From: Saccharopolyspora kobensis
Lineage (GTDB): Bacteria > Actinomycetota > Actinomycetes > Mycobacteriales > Pseudonocardiaceae
DNA: 64,000 bases
Direction of reading: 5' to 3'
Assembly (NCBI RefSeq): GCF_900108315.1
Contig: NZ_FNVB01000004.1
Coordinates: 248,001 to 312,000, forward strand
Below are positions 44,788 through 53,459 of this stretch, piece by piece; the stretch's first letter is position 1; each line of letters starts with the position of its first letter. The notes beneath the pieces were generated by a model. The model was not told the origin of the DNA and did not search any database. It saw only the letters and a program-made list of their open reading frames with translations. A program made the translations under genes and the position numbers.

Positions 44788-45990
44788 GTGGCAGTCACGG
44801 TGATCGGGATCGACGGCGGCGCCCTGCCCAAGGGCGCTGAGCAGGAGCTGGAGTCGGCTCGGCTGGTGGTCGGGGGCAAGCGGCACCTGGACGCGCATGC
44901 GCCCGAGCACGCGCGCAGGCTGGAGCTGGGCCCGCTGGAACCGGCGTTGAACGCGCTGTCCGCGCTCTCCGGCGACGAGCACGGCGTGGTGCTGGCCTCG
45001 GGTGATCCCGGTTTCTTCGGCGCGGTGCGCGCGCTGCGCGAGCGCGGCATCCGGTGCACGGTGCTGCCGTCGACCTCCAGCGTGCAGCAGCTGATGGCCC
45101 GCATCGGCCGCTCCTGGGACGACGTGGTGGTGGTCAACGCCGGCGGCCAGGACCTCGGCCGCGCGATCAACGTCTGCCGCGCGCGCCCGGCCGTGGTGGT
45201 GCTGACGACCGCGCCGAAGGCCGGACCCGCGCAGATCGGCTCGGGGCTGACCGGGTGGCGGCGCACCATGGTGGTCGCCGAGGACCTGGGCGGGCCGAAC
45301 GAGTCGATCGTCACCCTGGATCCGGCGGAGGCGGCCAAGCGCACCTGGCGCGAACCGAACATCGTGCTGTCGCTGGCCGATCTGGACGACGTGCCGCACC
45401 GCGGCTGGATCGCCGGTGGTGAGCCGGTGCCGCCGGCCACCGGCTGGGCGCTGGCCGAGGACGAGTTCTCGCACCGCGATGGCATGATCACCAGCGCCGA
45501 GGTGCGCGCGGTGGCGCTGGCCAAGCTCGCGCCGCGCCCGGGAGCGCTGGTGTGGGACGTCGGCGCGGGTTCCGGCTCGGTGGCCGTGGAGTGCGCCCGG
45601 CTGGGCGCGGCGGTGATCGCGGTGGAGTCCGACGAGACGCAGGCGGTGCGGCTGATCACAAACGCGGCCGGGCACGGCGTGGACGTCCGGGTGGAGGAGG
45701 GCGAATCGCCGCAGGTGCTGCGGAACCTGCCCCGGCCGGACTCGATCTTCGTCGGCTCCGGCGGCAGCGATGTCGTCACCGCCTGCGCGCACGCCGGGGC
45801 GGCCCGCGTCGTGGTGGCGCTGGCCGCGCTGGACCGGGTCGGCGCGACTCGCGACTCGCTGCGTTCGGCGGGCTACGAGGTGGAGGGCGTCCAGCTCTCC
45901 GCGGCCCGCCTCGCGGAGCTCCCGGACGGGGCGTCCCGCCTGGAGGCGGCGAACCCGGTGGTCCTGATCTCCGGCTGCAAGAAGCAGTAG
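44788..45990 (+). CDS. cobL: Precorrin-6Y C5,15-methyltransferase (decarboxylating)
   Basis: A 400-residue two-domain enzyme. The N-terminal CobE/CbiE-like half begins AVTVIGIDGGALPKGAEQEL and includes VVLASGDPGFFGAVRAL. The C-terminal CbiT-like half has the SAM motif VWDVGAGSGSVAVECARLGA. It methylates C-5 and C-15 and removes the acetate carboxyl at C-12. GTG 44788 is preceded by AGGTGG; GTG 44779 is an alternative. It lies between cobM and cobJ on the same strand. Confidence 0.94.
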   Translation: MAVTVIGIDGGALPKGAEQELESARLVVGGKRHLDAHAPEHARRLELGPLEPALNALSALSGDEHGVVLASGDPGFFGAVRALRERGIRCTVLPSTSSVQQLMARIGRSWDDVVVVNAGGQDLGRAINVCRARPAVVVLTTAPKAGPAQIGSGLTGWRRTMVVAEDLGGPNESIVTLDPAEAAKRTWREPNIVLSLADLDDVPHRGWIAGGEPVPPATGWALAEDEFSHRDGMITSAEVRAVALAKLAPRPGALVWDVGAGSGSVAVECARLGAAVIAVESDETQAVRLITNAAGHGVDVRVEEGESPQVLRNLPRPDSIFVGSGGSDVVTACAHAGAARVVVALAALDRVGATRDSLRSAGYEVEGVQLSAARLAELPDGASRLEAANPVVLISGCKKQ

Positions 45991-46058
45991 CCGCCACCGC
46001 CGCTCACGCCGGGTGGGAACATGCGGGTGAGCGGTGTCGGCCAGGCAGGGGAGCAGCA

Positions 46059-47804
46059 GTGATCGGTCTGTTCGCGGTGACCGCGGCGGGACGGCGGTCC
46101 GCCGCCGAGCTCGCCGCACGGCTGGGGCCGGACGCGGTCGTCGCCGACGGGCCGATCGGGTCCGCCGTGCGGCGGCTCTGGGACCACCTCGACGCGGCGG
46201 TGTTCTTCCTGGCCAGCGGGTCGGCGGTGCGGCTTGTGGCGCCGCTGCTGCGCGACGAGCGCACCGATCCCGGCGTGGTCTGCGTCGACGACGAGCGGCG
46301 CTTCGCGATCGCGCTGGCCGGCACGCAGGCCGGTGGTGCCGACGTGCTCGCCGAGCAGGTCGCCGACGTGCTCGACTGCCAGCCGGTGGTCACCTCGGCC
46401 ACCGGCGGTGCGGGCACCACGCCGCTGGACGAGCTGGTCGAACAGCTCGACGCCACTGTGGACGGTGACTTGGTCGCCTGCGGTGCGGCGGTGCTCGACG
46501 GGCTGCCGGTGCGCCTGGTCAACCCGCACGGCTTCCCGCTGCCCGCCCTGCCGCCGAACGTGTCCCCGGACGTCGAGAGGCCGCTGTGCACGGTGGTGAT
46601 CGACGACCGCCGGCCGACCGCGGTGGAGGAGCACACGCTGCGCCTGATCCCGCGCACCCTGGTGGTGGGCGTCGGCTCCGCGCGCGGCATCTCGCGCACC
46701 GCGGTGACCGAGACGATCGCGCGCCTGGACAGCGAGCACGGCCTGGACCCGCGCGCGATCCGGGCGATCGCCAGCGTCGACCGCAAGGCCGAGGAGGGCG
46801 GCATCCTGGAGGCGGTGCAGGACCTCGGATTCTGGCACTCCGCGGACGGCGGCGACGAGCTGTCGCTGCTGACCTACCCGGCCGAGGTGCTGGCCGCCGT
46901 CGAGGTGCCCAACCCGAGCCCCGCGGTGCAGGCCGGGGCCGGGACGCCCAGCGTCGCGGAGGCCTCGGCGCTGCACGCCGCCGCCGAGCTCGGCTTCGGA
47001 GCGCCGGTCGAGCTGGTCGCCGCCAAGATCAAGGGCGACGGCGTGACGGTCGCCGCGGCCCGGATCCGCCCCCGGGGCAGGCTGGCGCTGATCGGCATCG
47101 GCCCCGGAGCGGCCGACCTGCGCGTGCCGCGCGCCGACGTCGAACTGCGCCGCGCCTCGGTCGTGGTCGGCCTGGACCAGTACGTCGACCAGGTGCGGCA
47201 CCTGCTGCGCCCGGGCACCGAGGTGCGCGCCACCGGGCTGGGCGAGGAGGAGGCGAGGGCCGTCGAAGCGGTCGAGCTGGCCCGCGAGGGCCGCGCGGTG
47301 GCGCTGATCGGCTCCGGCGACGCCGGCGTGCACGCGATGGCGAGCCCGGCGCTGGAGAAGGCGGACGTCGACATCGAGGTCGTCGGCGTGCCGGGCGTGA
47401 CCGCGGTGCTGGCGGCGTCGGCCCTGCTCGGCGCGCCGCTGGGCCACGACCACGCGCTGATCAGCCTGTCCGGCCTGCGCACGCCGTGGGCGGTCATCGA
47501 ACGCCGCGTGCGGGCGGCGGCCGAGGGCGACCTGGTGGTCTGCCTCTACAACCCGCGCTCCGAGCAGCTGGCCCGAGCGCTGGAGATCCTGGCCGAGCAC
47601 CGCCCGGCGACGACCCCGGTCGGTGCGGTCCAGCGGGCGACCCGCACCGGCCAGCGGGTCTGGTGCGCCCCGATCGGCGAGTTCGACCCGGCGGAGGTGG
47701 ACATGTCCACCACGATCGTCGTCGGCTCCTCCCAGTCCACTGTGGTCGGACACCGCATGGTCACCCCGCGCGGCTACCGCTGGATGGCCACCGACACCCC
47801 CTGA
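46059..47804 (+). CDS. cobJ: CbiG-CobJ fusion: precorrin-3B C17-methyltransferase
   Basis: A 581-residue fusion. Residues about 1-335 resemble CbiG (FFLASGSAVRLVAPLLRDER, ATGGAGTTPLDELVEQLDAT and VVGVGSARGISRTAVTETIA). Residues about 345-581 are CobJ/CbiH, starting LALIGIGPGAADLRVPRADV and containing ALIGSGDAGVHAMASPALE. CobJ contracts the ring and methylates C-17. CbiG belongs to the anaerobic route, where it opens a lactone. In an aerobic set, a fused CbiG-like half is unexpected mechanistically but is seen in other actinobacteria. GTG 46059 was selected by the upstream GGGGAGCAG. Confidence 0.9.
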   Translation: MIGLFAVTAAGRRSAAELAARLGPDAVVADGPIGSAVRRLWDHLDAAVFFLASGSAVRLVAPLLRDERTDPGVVCVDDERRFAIALAGTQAGGADVLAEQVADVLDCQPVVTSATGGAGTTPLDELVEQLDATVDGDLVACGAAVLDGLPVRLVNPHGFPLPALPPNVSPDVERPLCTVVIDDRRPTAVEEHTLRLIPRTLVVGVGSARGISRTAVTETIARLDSEHGLDPRAIRAIASVDRKAEEGGILEAVQDLGFWHSADGGDELSLLTYPAEVLAAVEVPNPSPAVQAGAGTPSVAEASALHAAAELGFGAPVELVAAKIKGDGVTVAAARIRPRGRLALIGIGPGAADLRVPRADVELRRASVVVGLDQYVDQVRHLLRPGTEVRATGLGEEEARAVEAVELAREGRAVALIGSGDAGVHAMASPALEKADVDIEVVGVPGVTAVLAASALLGAPLGHDHALISLSGLRTPWAVIERRVRAAAEGDLVVCLYNPRSEQLARALEILAEHRPATTPVGAVQRATRTGQRVWCAPIGEFDPAEVDMSTTIVVGSSQSTVVGHRMVTPRGYRWMATDTP

Positions 47805-47857
47805 CCCGGCGGCGGCCCGGCTTTCGTTTTGTTCGTTTCGCTGCTAACGCGGTGGCC

Positions 47858-48319
47858 ATGCGGGGGACGGGTGAACGCACGGTTCTGCCACCGGCCAAGG
47901 CCGATGAGCTGCTCGGGCTGTTGCGCGCGCTGGATGTGCAGGGCAACGCGTCTGCGCTGATCACCCGTGATGGCTCGCGGATAGATCTGCCCGACGAGTT
48001 GTACGACGTGCTGCACGACGTGGTCTACGCACTGTCACGCGGTCTTGCGATCACGGTCGCGCCGAGGCACACAGTGCTGACCACAGGCGAGGCGGCGGAG
48101 CTGCTCGGCGTGTCCCGTCCCACGCTCGTTCGGCTGCTCGAATCCGGCGAGATCCCGTACGAGCAGCCGGGGCGCCACCGCCGGATTCGATTGGACGACT
48201 TGCTCGCCTACGAGAACGCGCTCGACGGGCCCGCGCAGCGGGGCTGGACGAGATGGTCCGCGTGTCGGAGGAAGCGGGGCTTTACGAGGTACCTGCAGAC
48301 TCACACGTCGAGCGGCTGA
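47858..48319 (+). CDS. Excisionase-like HTH antitoxin with frameshifted C-terminus (VapB50-like)
   Basis: The 153-residue frame has a MerR/excisionase-type HTH (HTVLTTGEAAELLGVSRPTL, then GRHRRIRLDDLLAYENALDG). After about residue 127 the sequence turns Arg/Trp-rich and stops at 48319. In the +1-shifted frame from about 48242 the sequence LDEMVRVSEEAGLYEVPADS runs to a stop at 48342, 11 bases before the toxin gene. One extra G in the four-G run at 48240-48243 would restore a normal antitoxin tail. The HTH should still bind DNA, but the toxin-neutralising tail is altered. TAACGC sits seven bases before the ATG. A sequencing or assembly error is possible. Confidence 0.75.
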   Translation: MRGTGERTVLPPAKADELLGLLRALDVQGNASALITRDGSRIDLPDELYDVLHDVVYALSRGLAITVAPRHTVLTTGEAAELLGVSRPTLVRLLESGEIPYEQPGRHRRIRLDDLLAYENALDGPAQRGWTRWSACRRKRGFTRYLQTHTSSG

Positions 48320-48352
48320 ACGACTCGGACCGGGAACGCTGAACCACGACGG

Positions 48353-48901
48353 ATGATCCGAGCCTTCCTCGATACGTGCGTGCTGTTCAAGTCGCTGCTC
48401 AGCATCGCTGAGGACGACGTGTACCGACCGCTCTGGTCTGCCGACGTGCTGGAGGAATTGCGTCGGAACCTCGTGCGCTCCGGAGTTCCGGAGCATGCCG
48501 TTGAACACCGCCTGGAACAGATGCGGGTGCACTTTCCCGGCGCAGAGGTGGCCGGATGCGAAGACCTGGTGGACGGCATGGCGAACCATCACAAGGATCG
48601 CCACGTTCTCGCCGCCGCGGTCCGTGGCAATGCGGAAGTGATCGTCACGGAGGACCTCCGTGATTTCCCTCCGGCGGCGCTGGAGCGCTACGACGTCGCG
48701 GCCTCGCACCAGGACGAGTTCTTGCTCGATCTGTACGACCTCTCGCCCGGGGCGGTTTTCCGGGCGCTGACCCGACAGGTCTCGCGCTACCGCCGTGATC
48801 CACGGTCCGTGGAGGATCTGCTGATCGGGCTGGGCGGGGCCGGAAACGGGTGTCCCCAGTTCGCCGAAGCGTGTCACTTCGACCGGTTCGACGGACTCTG
48901 A
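48353..48901 (+). CDS. PIN-domain toxin (VapC50-like)
   Basis: A 182-residue PIN-domain protein longer than classical VapC. The acidic site residues appear in IRAFLDTCVLFKSLL (Asp7), the LEELRRNL region, KDRHVLAAAV and VTEDLRDFP. Its pairing with an excisionase-type HTH gene is the arrangement of M. tuberculosis VapBC50 (Rv3750c-Rv3749c, from memory). The start lies 33 bases after the frameshifted antitoxin stop, or 11 bases after the stop in the restored frame. With all ligands visible, the toxin should be active, so control of its synthesis matters. Confidence 0.85.
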   Translation: MIRAFLDTCVLFKSLLSIAEDDVYRPLWSADVLEELRRNLVRSGVPEHAVEHRLEQMRVHFPGAEVAGCEDLVDGMANHHKDRHVLAAAVRGNAEVIVTEDLRDFPPAALERYDVAASHQDEFLLDLYDLSPGAVFRALTRQVSRYRRDPRSVEDLLIGLGGAGNGCPQFAEACHFDRFDGL

Positions 48902-48952
48902 AGCACGCAGGGACCAGTGGTCGGGGCCGGTCGGGGGTGGCAGGCTGGCGGG

Positions 48953-50392
48953 GTGAGCGGGCACATGTCTCCGGAGGAGTTCCGGGCGTTCGGCAAGCAG
49001 GTCGTCGACTGGGTCGCCGACTACCTCTCCGGTGTCGAGTCGCATCCGGTCCGGTCGCAGGTGCGGCCGGGGGAGGTCCGGGCCCAGCTGCCCGCGCATC
49101 CTCCTGAGCAGGGCGAATCCTTCGATGCGGTGCTGCGGGACCTCGATGATCTGCTGATGCCCGGGGTGACGCACTGGCAGCACCCCAACTTCTTCGCCTA
49201 CTTCCCGGCCAACGCCAGCGGCCCGTCGATCCTCGGCGATCTGCTCTCCAGCGGTCTCGGCGTGCAGGGCATGGTGTGGGCGACCAGCCCGGCCTGCACC
49301 GAGCTGGAGACCGTCGTGGTCGACTGGATGGCCGAGCTGCTCGGGCTGCCCGAGCACTTCCGGACCGATGCGGCCGGTGGCGGCGTCATCCAGGACTCCG
49401 CGTCCAGCGCTGTGCTGGTGGCCTGCCTGGCCGCGCTCCAGCGGGCCGGCGGCGAGGTCGCGAAGCGGGGCATCGCGCGGCGGCACACCCTCTACGTCTC
49501 CGAGCACACCCACTCGTCCCTGGAACGGGCCGCGCGGATGACCGGTATCGGCGCGGACAACGTCCGGGTCGTCGCCGTCGATCCGGAGACCCTCGGCATG
49601 GATCCGGCGCACCTGGACGCCCTGATCGCCGAAGACCTCGCCGCCGGTGCCGTGCCGACCATGGTGTGCGCGACCATCGGCACCACGTCGACCACCGCGA
49701 TCGATCCCGTCCGCGCCATCGGCGAGGTGTGCCGGGCGCGCGGGATCTGGCTGCACGTCGACGCGGCTTACGCGGGCGTTGCGGCGGTGTGCCCGGAGCT
49801 GCGCTGGATCAACGACGGCGTCGCCGAGTTCGCCGATTCTTACTGCACCAACGCGCACAAGTGGTTGCTGACCAACTTCGACTGCAGCCTGCTGTGGCTG
49901 GCCGACCGCGGGCCGATGATCGATGCGCTGTCGATCCTGCCGGAGTACCTGCGCAACCCCGCCACCGCTTCCGGCGAGGTGATCGACTACCGCGACTGGC
50001 AGGTGCCGCTGGGCCGCCGCTTCCGCGCGCTGAAGCTGTGGTCAGTGCTGCGCTGGTACGGGGCCGCCGGGCTGCGCGAGCACATCCGCGCCGGAGTGGG
50101 GCTGGCGCAGGAGTTCGCCGGCTGGGTGCGCGAGGATCCGCGGTTCGAGCTGCTGGAGCCGCACCCGCTCGGGCTGGTGTGCTTCTGGCCGCGTTTCCCG
50201 GAGCTCTCCACCGAGGAGGCCGGTGAACGCACCTACCGGATCATGGAATCGCTGAACGAGTCCGGGGAGCTGTACCTGACGCACACCAAAGTGGACGGTC
50301 GGACGGTGTTGCGGTTCGCCGTCGGTTCGCCGCAGACCGAGCGCAGGCACGTGCTCGCCGCGTGGAAGCGCATTCAGGAGGCGGTCGGCTGA
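48953..50392 (+). CDS. PLP-dependent aromatic-L-amino-acid-type decarboxylase
   Basis: A 479-residue group II decarboxylase. SGPSILGDLLSSGLGVQGMV, the cofactor-site VDAAYAGVAAVCPELRW and the PLP lysine in NAHKWLLTNFDCS (Lys303) are conserved. The substrate-side HWQHPNFFAYFPAN near the N-terminus is typical of aromatic amino acid decarboxylases (tryptophan, DOPA or phenylalanine). GTG 48953 follows CAGGCT with six bases between, so a leaderless mRNA is possible; ATG 48965 is an alternative. No transporter or amine pathway gene is adjacent. The substrate is a guess. Confidence 0.92.
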   Translation: MSGHMSPEEFRAFGKQVVDWVADYLSGVESHPVRSQVRPGEVRAQLPAHPPEQGESFDAVLRDLDDLLMPGVTHWQHPNFFAYFPANASGPSILGDLLSSGLGVQGMVWATSPACTELETVVVDWMAELLGLPEHFRTDAAGGGVIQDSASSAVLVACLAALQRAGGEVAKRGIARRHTLYVSEHTHSSLERAARMTGIGADNVRVVAVDPETLGMDPAHLDALIAEDLAAGAVPTMVCATIGTTSTTAIDPVRAIGEVCRARGIWLHVDAAYAGVAAVCPELRWINDGVAEFADSYCTNAHKWLLTNFDCSLLWLADRGPMIDALSILPEYLRNPATASGEVIDYRDWQVPLGRRFRALKLWSVLRWYGAAGLREHIRAGVGLAQEFAGWVREDPRFELLEPHPLGLVCFWPRFPELSTEEAGERTYRIMESLNESGELYLTHTKVDGRTVLRFAVGSPQTERRHVLAAWKRIQEAVG

Positions 50393-50902
50393 TCTGCCCG
50401 CCACCAGGGCGTAGCCGATCAGCACGAGCAGGTGCGCAGGCCGCTCACCCGCGCTGGCTGCGTGCAGCGCCTGGATCGCCGCGCCGGAGGCGGTGAAGTG
50501 GAGACCCGGGATCAGCCCGGGCAGCAACAGGATCGAGGCGAGCAGCGGGCGGCGCGCGCACAGCAGACCGACCGTCAGCACCGCCAACGCGGACAGCGGA
50601 CCCGCCACGAGCAGCGCGGACGCCTCCGCCGGAGTGGTCGCGCGGGCCGCGGCGACGAGCACCACCGCGAGCGCTGCCAGCAGGTCCGCGGTGAACCGGG
50701 CGATCGGATCGGGGCCCGGCCGCGCCGCGAGCGCGATGGCCGCGATGATCAGCGCGGTGCCTGCGGCGAAGTCGCCGAGCACGGCCAGGCCGCAGAGCGC
50801 GATCAGCGGGCTGCGGGCCAGGCGGGCCAGTTGCGCCCCGGTCCGCCGGGGCAGGTCGCAGGTGCGGAAGTCCGCCTGTTCCCGCGAGTTCGGGGAGGGC
50901 AT
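50042..50902 (-). CDS. Hypothetical membrane protein, 3' end antisense to the decarboxylase
   Basis: The first 170 residues look real: a basic N-terminus, then about five hydrophobic helices (LIALCGLAVLGDFAAGTALI, LLAALAVVLVAAARAT, LSALAVLTVGLLCA, LLVLIGYALVAG). From about residue 171 the frame reads antisense to the decarboxylase for 351 bases and loses any protein-like pattern (RQVQLPGLVQRFHDPVG). The gene has therefore probably lost its original stop through a rearrangement, or the functional protein ends with read-through sequence. The true coding part is likely 50390-50902. No family was recognised. Confidence 0.5.
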   Translation of the reverse strand: MPSPNSREQADFRTCDLPRRTGAQLARLARSPLIALCGLAVLGDFAAGTALIIAAIALAARPGPDPIARFTADLLAALAVVLVAAARATTPAEASALLVAGPLSALAVLTVGLLCARRPLLASILLLPGLIPGLHFTASGAAIQALHAASAGERPAHLLVLIGYALVAGRSADRLLNALPRGEHVPALGLRRTDGEPQHRPTVHFGVRQVQLPGLVQRFHDPVGAFTGLLGGELRETRPEAHQPERVRLQQLEPRILAHPAGELLRQPHSGADVLAQPGGPVPAQH

Positions 50903-51033
50903 GGCGGTGACGTTAGGCTCGCTGCGGAACCGGCGGTATGCGGTTGGCTGCCGGTCGGGGGTGGAGATAACTCCACCCCGGGTCGGGAACCAGCTGCAAG
51001 GTCAACACCGTCGCCGCCGAAAAGAATCGACCC

Positions 51034-52833
51034 ATGCGAATCAGAACTGCCGGGCGAGGCCTGGTGCTCGCGCTGCTGGCGCTGCCCGGGCCGCTGCTGT
51101 TCACGGCCTACACGTTGGCGCCCTTCGTGTCGATGCTGGGAATCCCGGCCCTGGGCGAGCGGATCGTGGGGTGGTGCCGGGGCGCGATCGACCTGACCCG
51201 CAGGCTGTCCGGTGACTGGTGCGAGGCGCCGGTCGAGTCGTCGTACCTCCCGCCGCCGTCCGAGCCGCAACCGGACGCGGAGGGCTGGTACCGGCACGAC
51301 CGGATGGTCTACCGGACACCTCGCGTGCCCCGGTACCTGCGGCGGGTGGAGTGGGTGTCGGAGGATCCGGCGACGGGGCAGGACCTGAGCTGGCTGCTGC
51401 TCAACACGGTCGTCGGCCCGGTGCTGGGCCTGCTGGCGGTCATCGGCGGGCAGCCGGTGCTGCGGCTCTACGGGCGGTGGACGCGCTCGCGGCTGGGCGT
51501 GGTCGAGCCGCGCGGGTGGCAGCTGTGGGTCAACGGCGGGCTGCGGGCGCTCTGGCAGTTCGCGCTGCTCGTCCCGCTGGCGGTCCTGAACCTGGTCTGC
51601 GGTGTGCTGGTGGTCGTCCTGTTCGTGCTCGCCCACGTGCTCGGGCTGCACCTGTGGTGGCCCTGGTGCAACGCGCTCGCGCAGCGGCTGGCCGGGCTCG
51701 GCAGGCGGCTCGCGGGGAAGTGGTCGGGAATCCCGGTGGGGGAGCTGTACCAGCCGCTCGTCGAGCCGGTGCCCACCGCCGACGGCCTCTACCGGGCCGG
51801 TCGCGAGCTGAAGTCCTCGCCGCGCGCGGCGCTGCACCGTGCCCGCTACCGGCGCGCGATGACCGATCCGGCCACCGGGCGGGACCTGCTGTGGCTGCTC
51901 GGCGACGGCCCGGTCACCGCGCTGCTGCTCGCGCCGCTCGCCGTGCTCGGCTGGGTCTTCCTGTGGGGGCTGTGGATCCCGTTCTGGGTGTGGGTCGGCC
52001 GTTTCTTCGCCGAGTTCGGATCGCCGTGGGAGCAGGTGTGGGCGCCCGCGAAGTGGCTCGCGGACACGCCGCTGCTCGGGATGCCGCTGGGTCTGCTGGC
52101 CGGTGCCGGTGCGCTGGCCCTCGCTCCGCTGCTGCTGCGCCTGCACGGCCGCTGGACGAAGCTGCTGCTCGCCCCGACCGAGAGCGCGGAGCTGGCGCAG
52201 CGGGTTCGTCGACTGGCCGAGACCCGGGCCGACGCGACCGAGGCCGAGGACACCCGGCTGCGGCGCATCGAGCGCGACCTGCACGACGGTCCGCAGGCCC
52301 GGTTGGTCGCGCTCGGGCTGAAGCTCTCGGCCGCCGAACAGCTGGTGGACCGCGATCCGGTGCGCGCCAAGGAGCTGCTGGGCGAGACCAAGGCGGATTC
52401 GGGCCTGGCGCTGGCCGAGCTCCGCGCCCTGGTCCGCGGCATCCGGCCGCCGGTGCTGACCGAGCGCGGGCTGGTCGACGCGGTCCGCGCGGTGGCGCTG
52501 GACCTGGTCGTGCCGATCGAGGTCGAGGCCGACGTGCCGGGCCGGTGCCCGTCCGCCGTCGAGACCGCCGCCTACTTCGCGACGCTCGAACTGATCACCA
52601 ACGCGATCAAGCACAGCGGGGCGGAGTCCATCCGGGTCGAGCTGCGCTACGCCGAGCCGGTGCTGCGGGTGGTGGTCACCGACGACGGCCGGGGCGGTGC
52701 CTCGCCGGAATCCGGGGGCGGGCTGACCGGAATCCTGCGCCGCATCGGTACGTTCGACGGAACCCTGCAGCTGACCAGCCCGCCCGGTGGGCCGACCGCG
52801 GCGACGATGGAGATCCCGTGCGCGTTGTCCTAG
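51034..52833 (+). CDS. Sensor histidine kinase with duplicated membrane sensor module
   Basis: A 599-residue kinase of the NarL-partner type. The phosphorylated histidine is in ERDLHDGPQARLVALGLKL (about His417). The ATP site has ELITNAIKHS, VTDDGRGG and a GGGLTGILRR G2 loop. The N-terminal half contains two copies of a module: a soluble segment with WYRHDRMVYRTPR / LYRAGRELKSSPR, then EDPATGQDLSWLLLNTVVGP / TDPATGRDLLWLLGDGPVTA and a helix pair. Membrane helices separate the modules. The signal is unknown. The response regulator gene overlaps its 3' end by 16 bases. Confidence 0.93.
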   Translation: MRIRTAGRGLVLALLALPGPLLFTAYTLAPFVSMLGIPALGERIVGWCRGAIDLTRRLSGDWCEAPVESSYLPPPSEPQPDAEGWYRHDRMVYRTPRVPRYLRRVEWVSEDPATGQDLSWLLLNTVVGPVLGLLAVIGGQPVLRLYGRWTRSRLGVVEPRGWQLWVNGGLRALWQFALLVPLAVLNLVCGVLVVVLFVLAHVLGLHLWWPWCNALAQRLAGLGRRLAGKWSGIPVGELYQPLVEPVPTADGLYRAGRELKSSPRAALHRARYRRAMTDPATGRDLLWLLGDGPVTALLLAPLAVLGWVFLWGLWIPFWVWVGRFFAEFGSPWEQVWAPAKWLADTPLLGMPLGLLAGAGALALAPLLLRLHGRWTKLLLAPTESAELAQRVRRLAETRADATEAEDTRLRRIERDLHDGPQARLVALGLKLSAAEQLVDRDPVRAKELLGETKADSGLALAELRALVRGIRPPVLTERGLVDAVRAVALDLVVPIEVEADVPGRCPSAVETAAYFATLELITNAIKHSGAESIRVELRYAEPVLRVVVTDDGRGGASPESGGGLTGILRRIGTFDGTLQLTSPPGGPTAATMEIPCALS

Positions 52834-53459
52834 CCGAAGACCTCTTCCTCCTCCGCGACGGGCTGCGAACGCTGCTCACCGCGCACGGCTTCGAGGTGGT
52901 GGCCGCCGTGGAGACCGGGCCGGAGCTGGAGCGGGCGCTGGTCGAGCAGCGGCCGGACGTGGCGGTCGTCGACGTCCGGCTGCCGCCGACCCAGACCGAC
53001 GAGGGCCTGCGGGCCGCGTTGTCCGCGCGGCGCGAGATCCCGGGTCTGCCGGTGCTTGTGCTGTCCCAGCACGTCGAGCAGCTGTACGCGCGGGAGCTGC
53101 TGGCCGACGGCGCCGGTGGCGTCGGCTACCTGCTCAAGGACCGGGTCTTCAACGCCGACCAGTTCATCGACGCGGTGCGGCGGGTCGCCGCAGGCGGCAC
53201 CGCGATGGACCCGGAGGTGATCGCGAAGCTGGTCGCCCGCCGCACGACTCCGCTGCAGCGGCTGACCGAGCGGGAGAACGACGTCCTCGCGCTGATGGCC
53301 GAAGGGCGGTCCAACGCGGCGATCGCGCAGCAGCTGGTGGTCAGCGAAGGTGCGGTGAGCAAGCACATCGCGAGCATCTTCGGCAAGCTCGACCTGACCA
53401 CCTCGGAGGACACCAACCGCCGGGTTCTGGCCGTGCTGGAGTACCTCAGATCCTCCTAG
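52818..53459 (+). CDS. NarL/LuxR-type response regulator
   Basis: A 213-residue regulator. The receiver domain (VVLAEDLFLLRDGLRTLLTA) has its phosphoacceptor in VAVVDVRLPP (Asp52), and the conserved lysine is in GYLLKDRV. The LuxR helix-turn-helix spans about residues 150-205 (LTERENDVLALMAEGRSNAA, then VSEGAVSKHIASIFGKL). GTG 52818 lies inside the kinase gene, so the pair is translationally coupled. Its stop overlaps the stop of the convergent DMT gene by four bases (CTAG). Confidence 0.95.
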   Translation: MRVVLAEDLFLLRDGLRTLLTAHGFEVVAAVETGPELERALVEQRPDVAVVDVRLPPTQTDEGLRAALSARREIPGLPVLVLSQHVEQLYARELLADGAGGVGYLLKDRVFNADQFIDAVRRVAAGGTAMDPEVIAKLVARRTTPLQRLTERENDVLALMAEGRSNAAIAQQLVVSEGAVSKHIASIFGKLDLTTSEDTNRRVLAVLEYLRSS

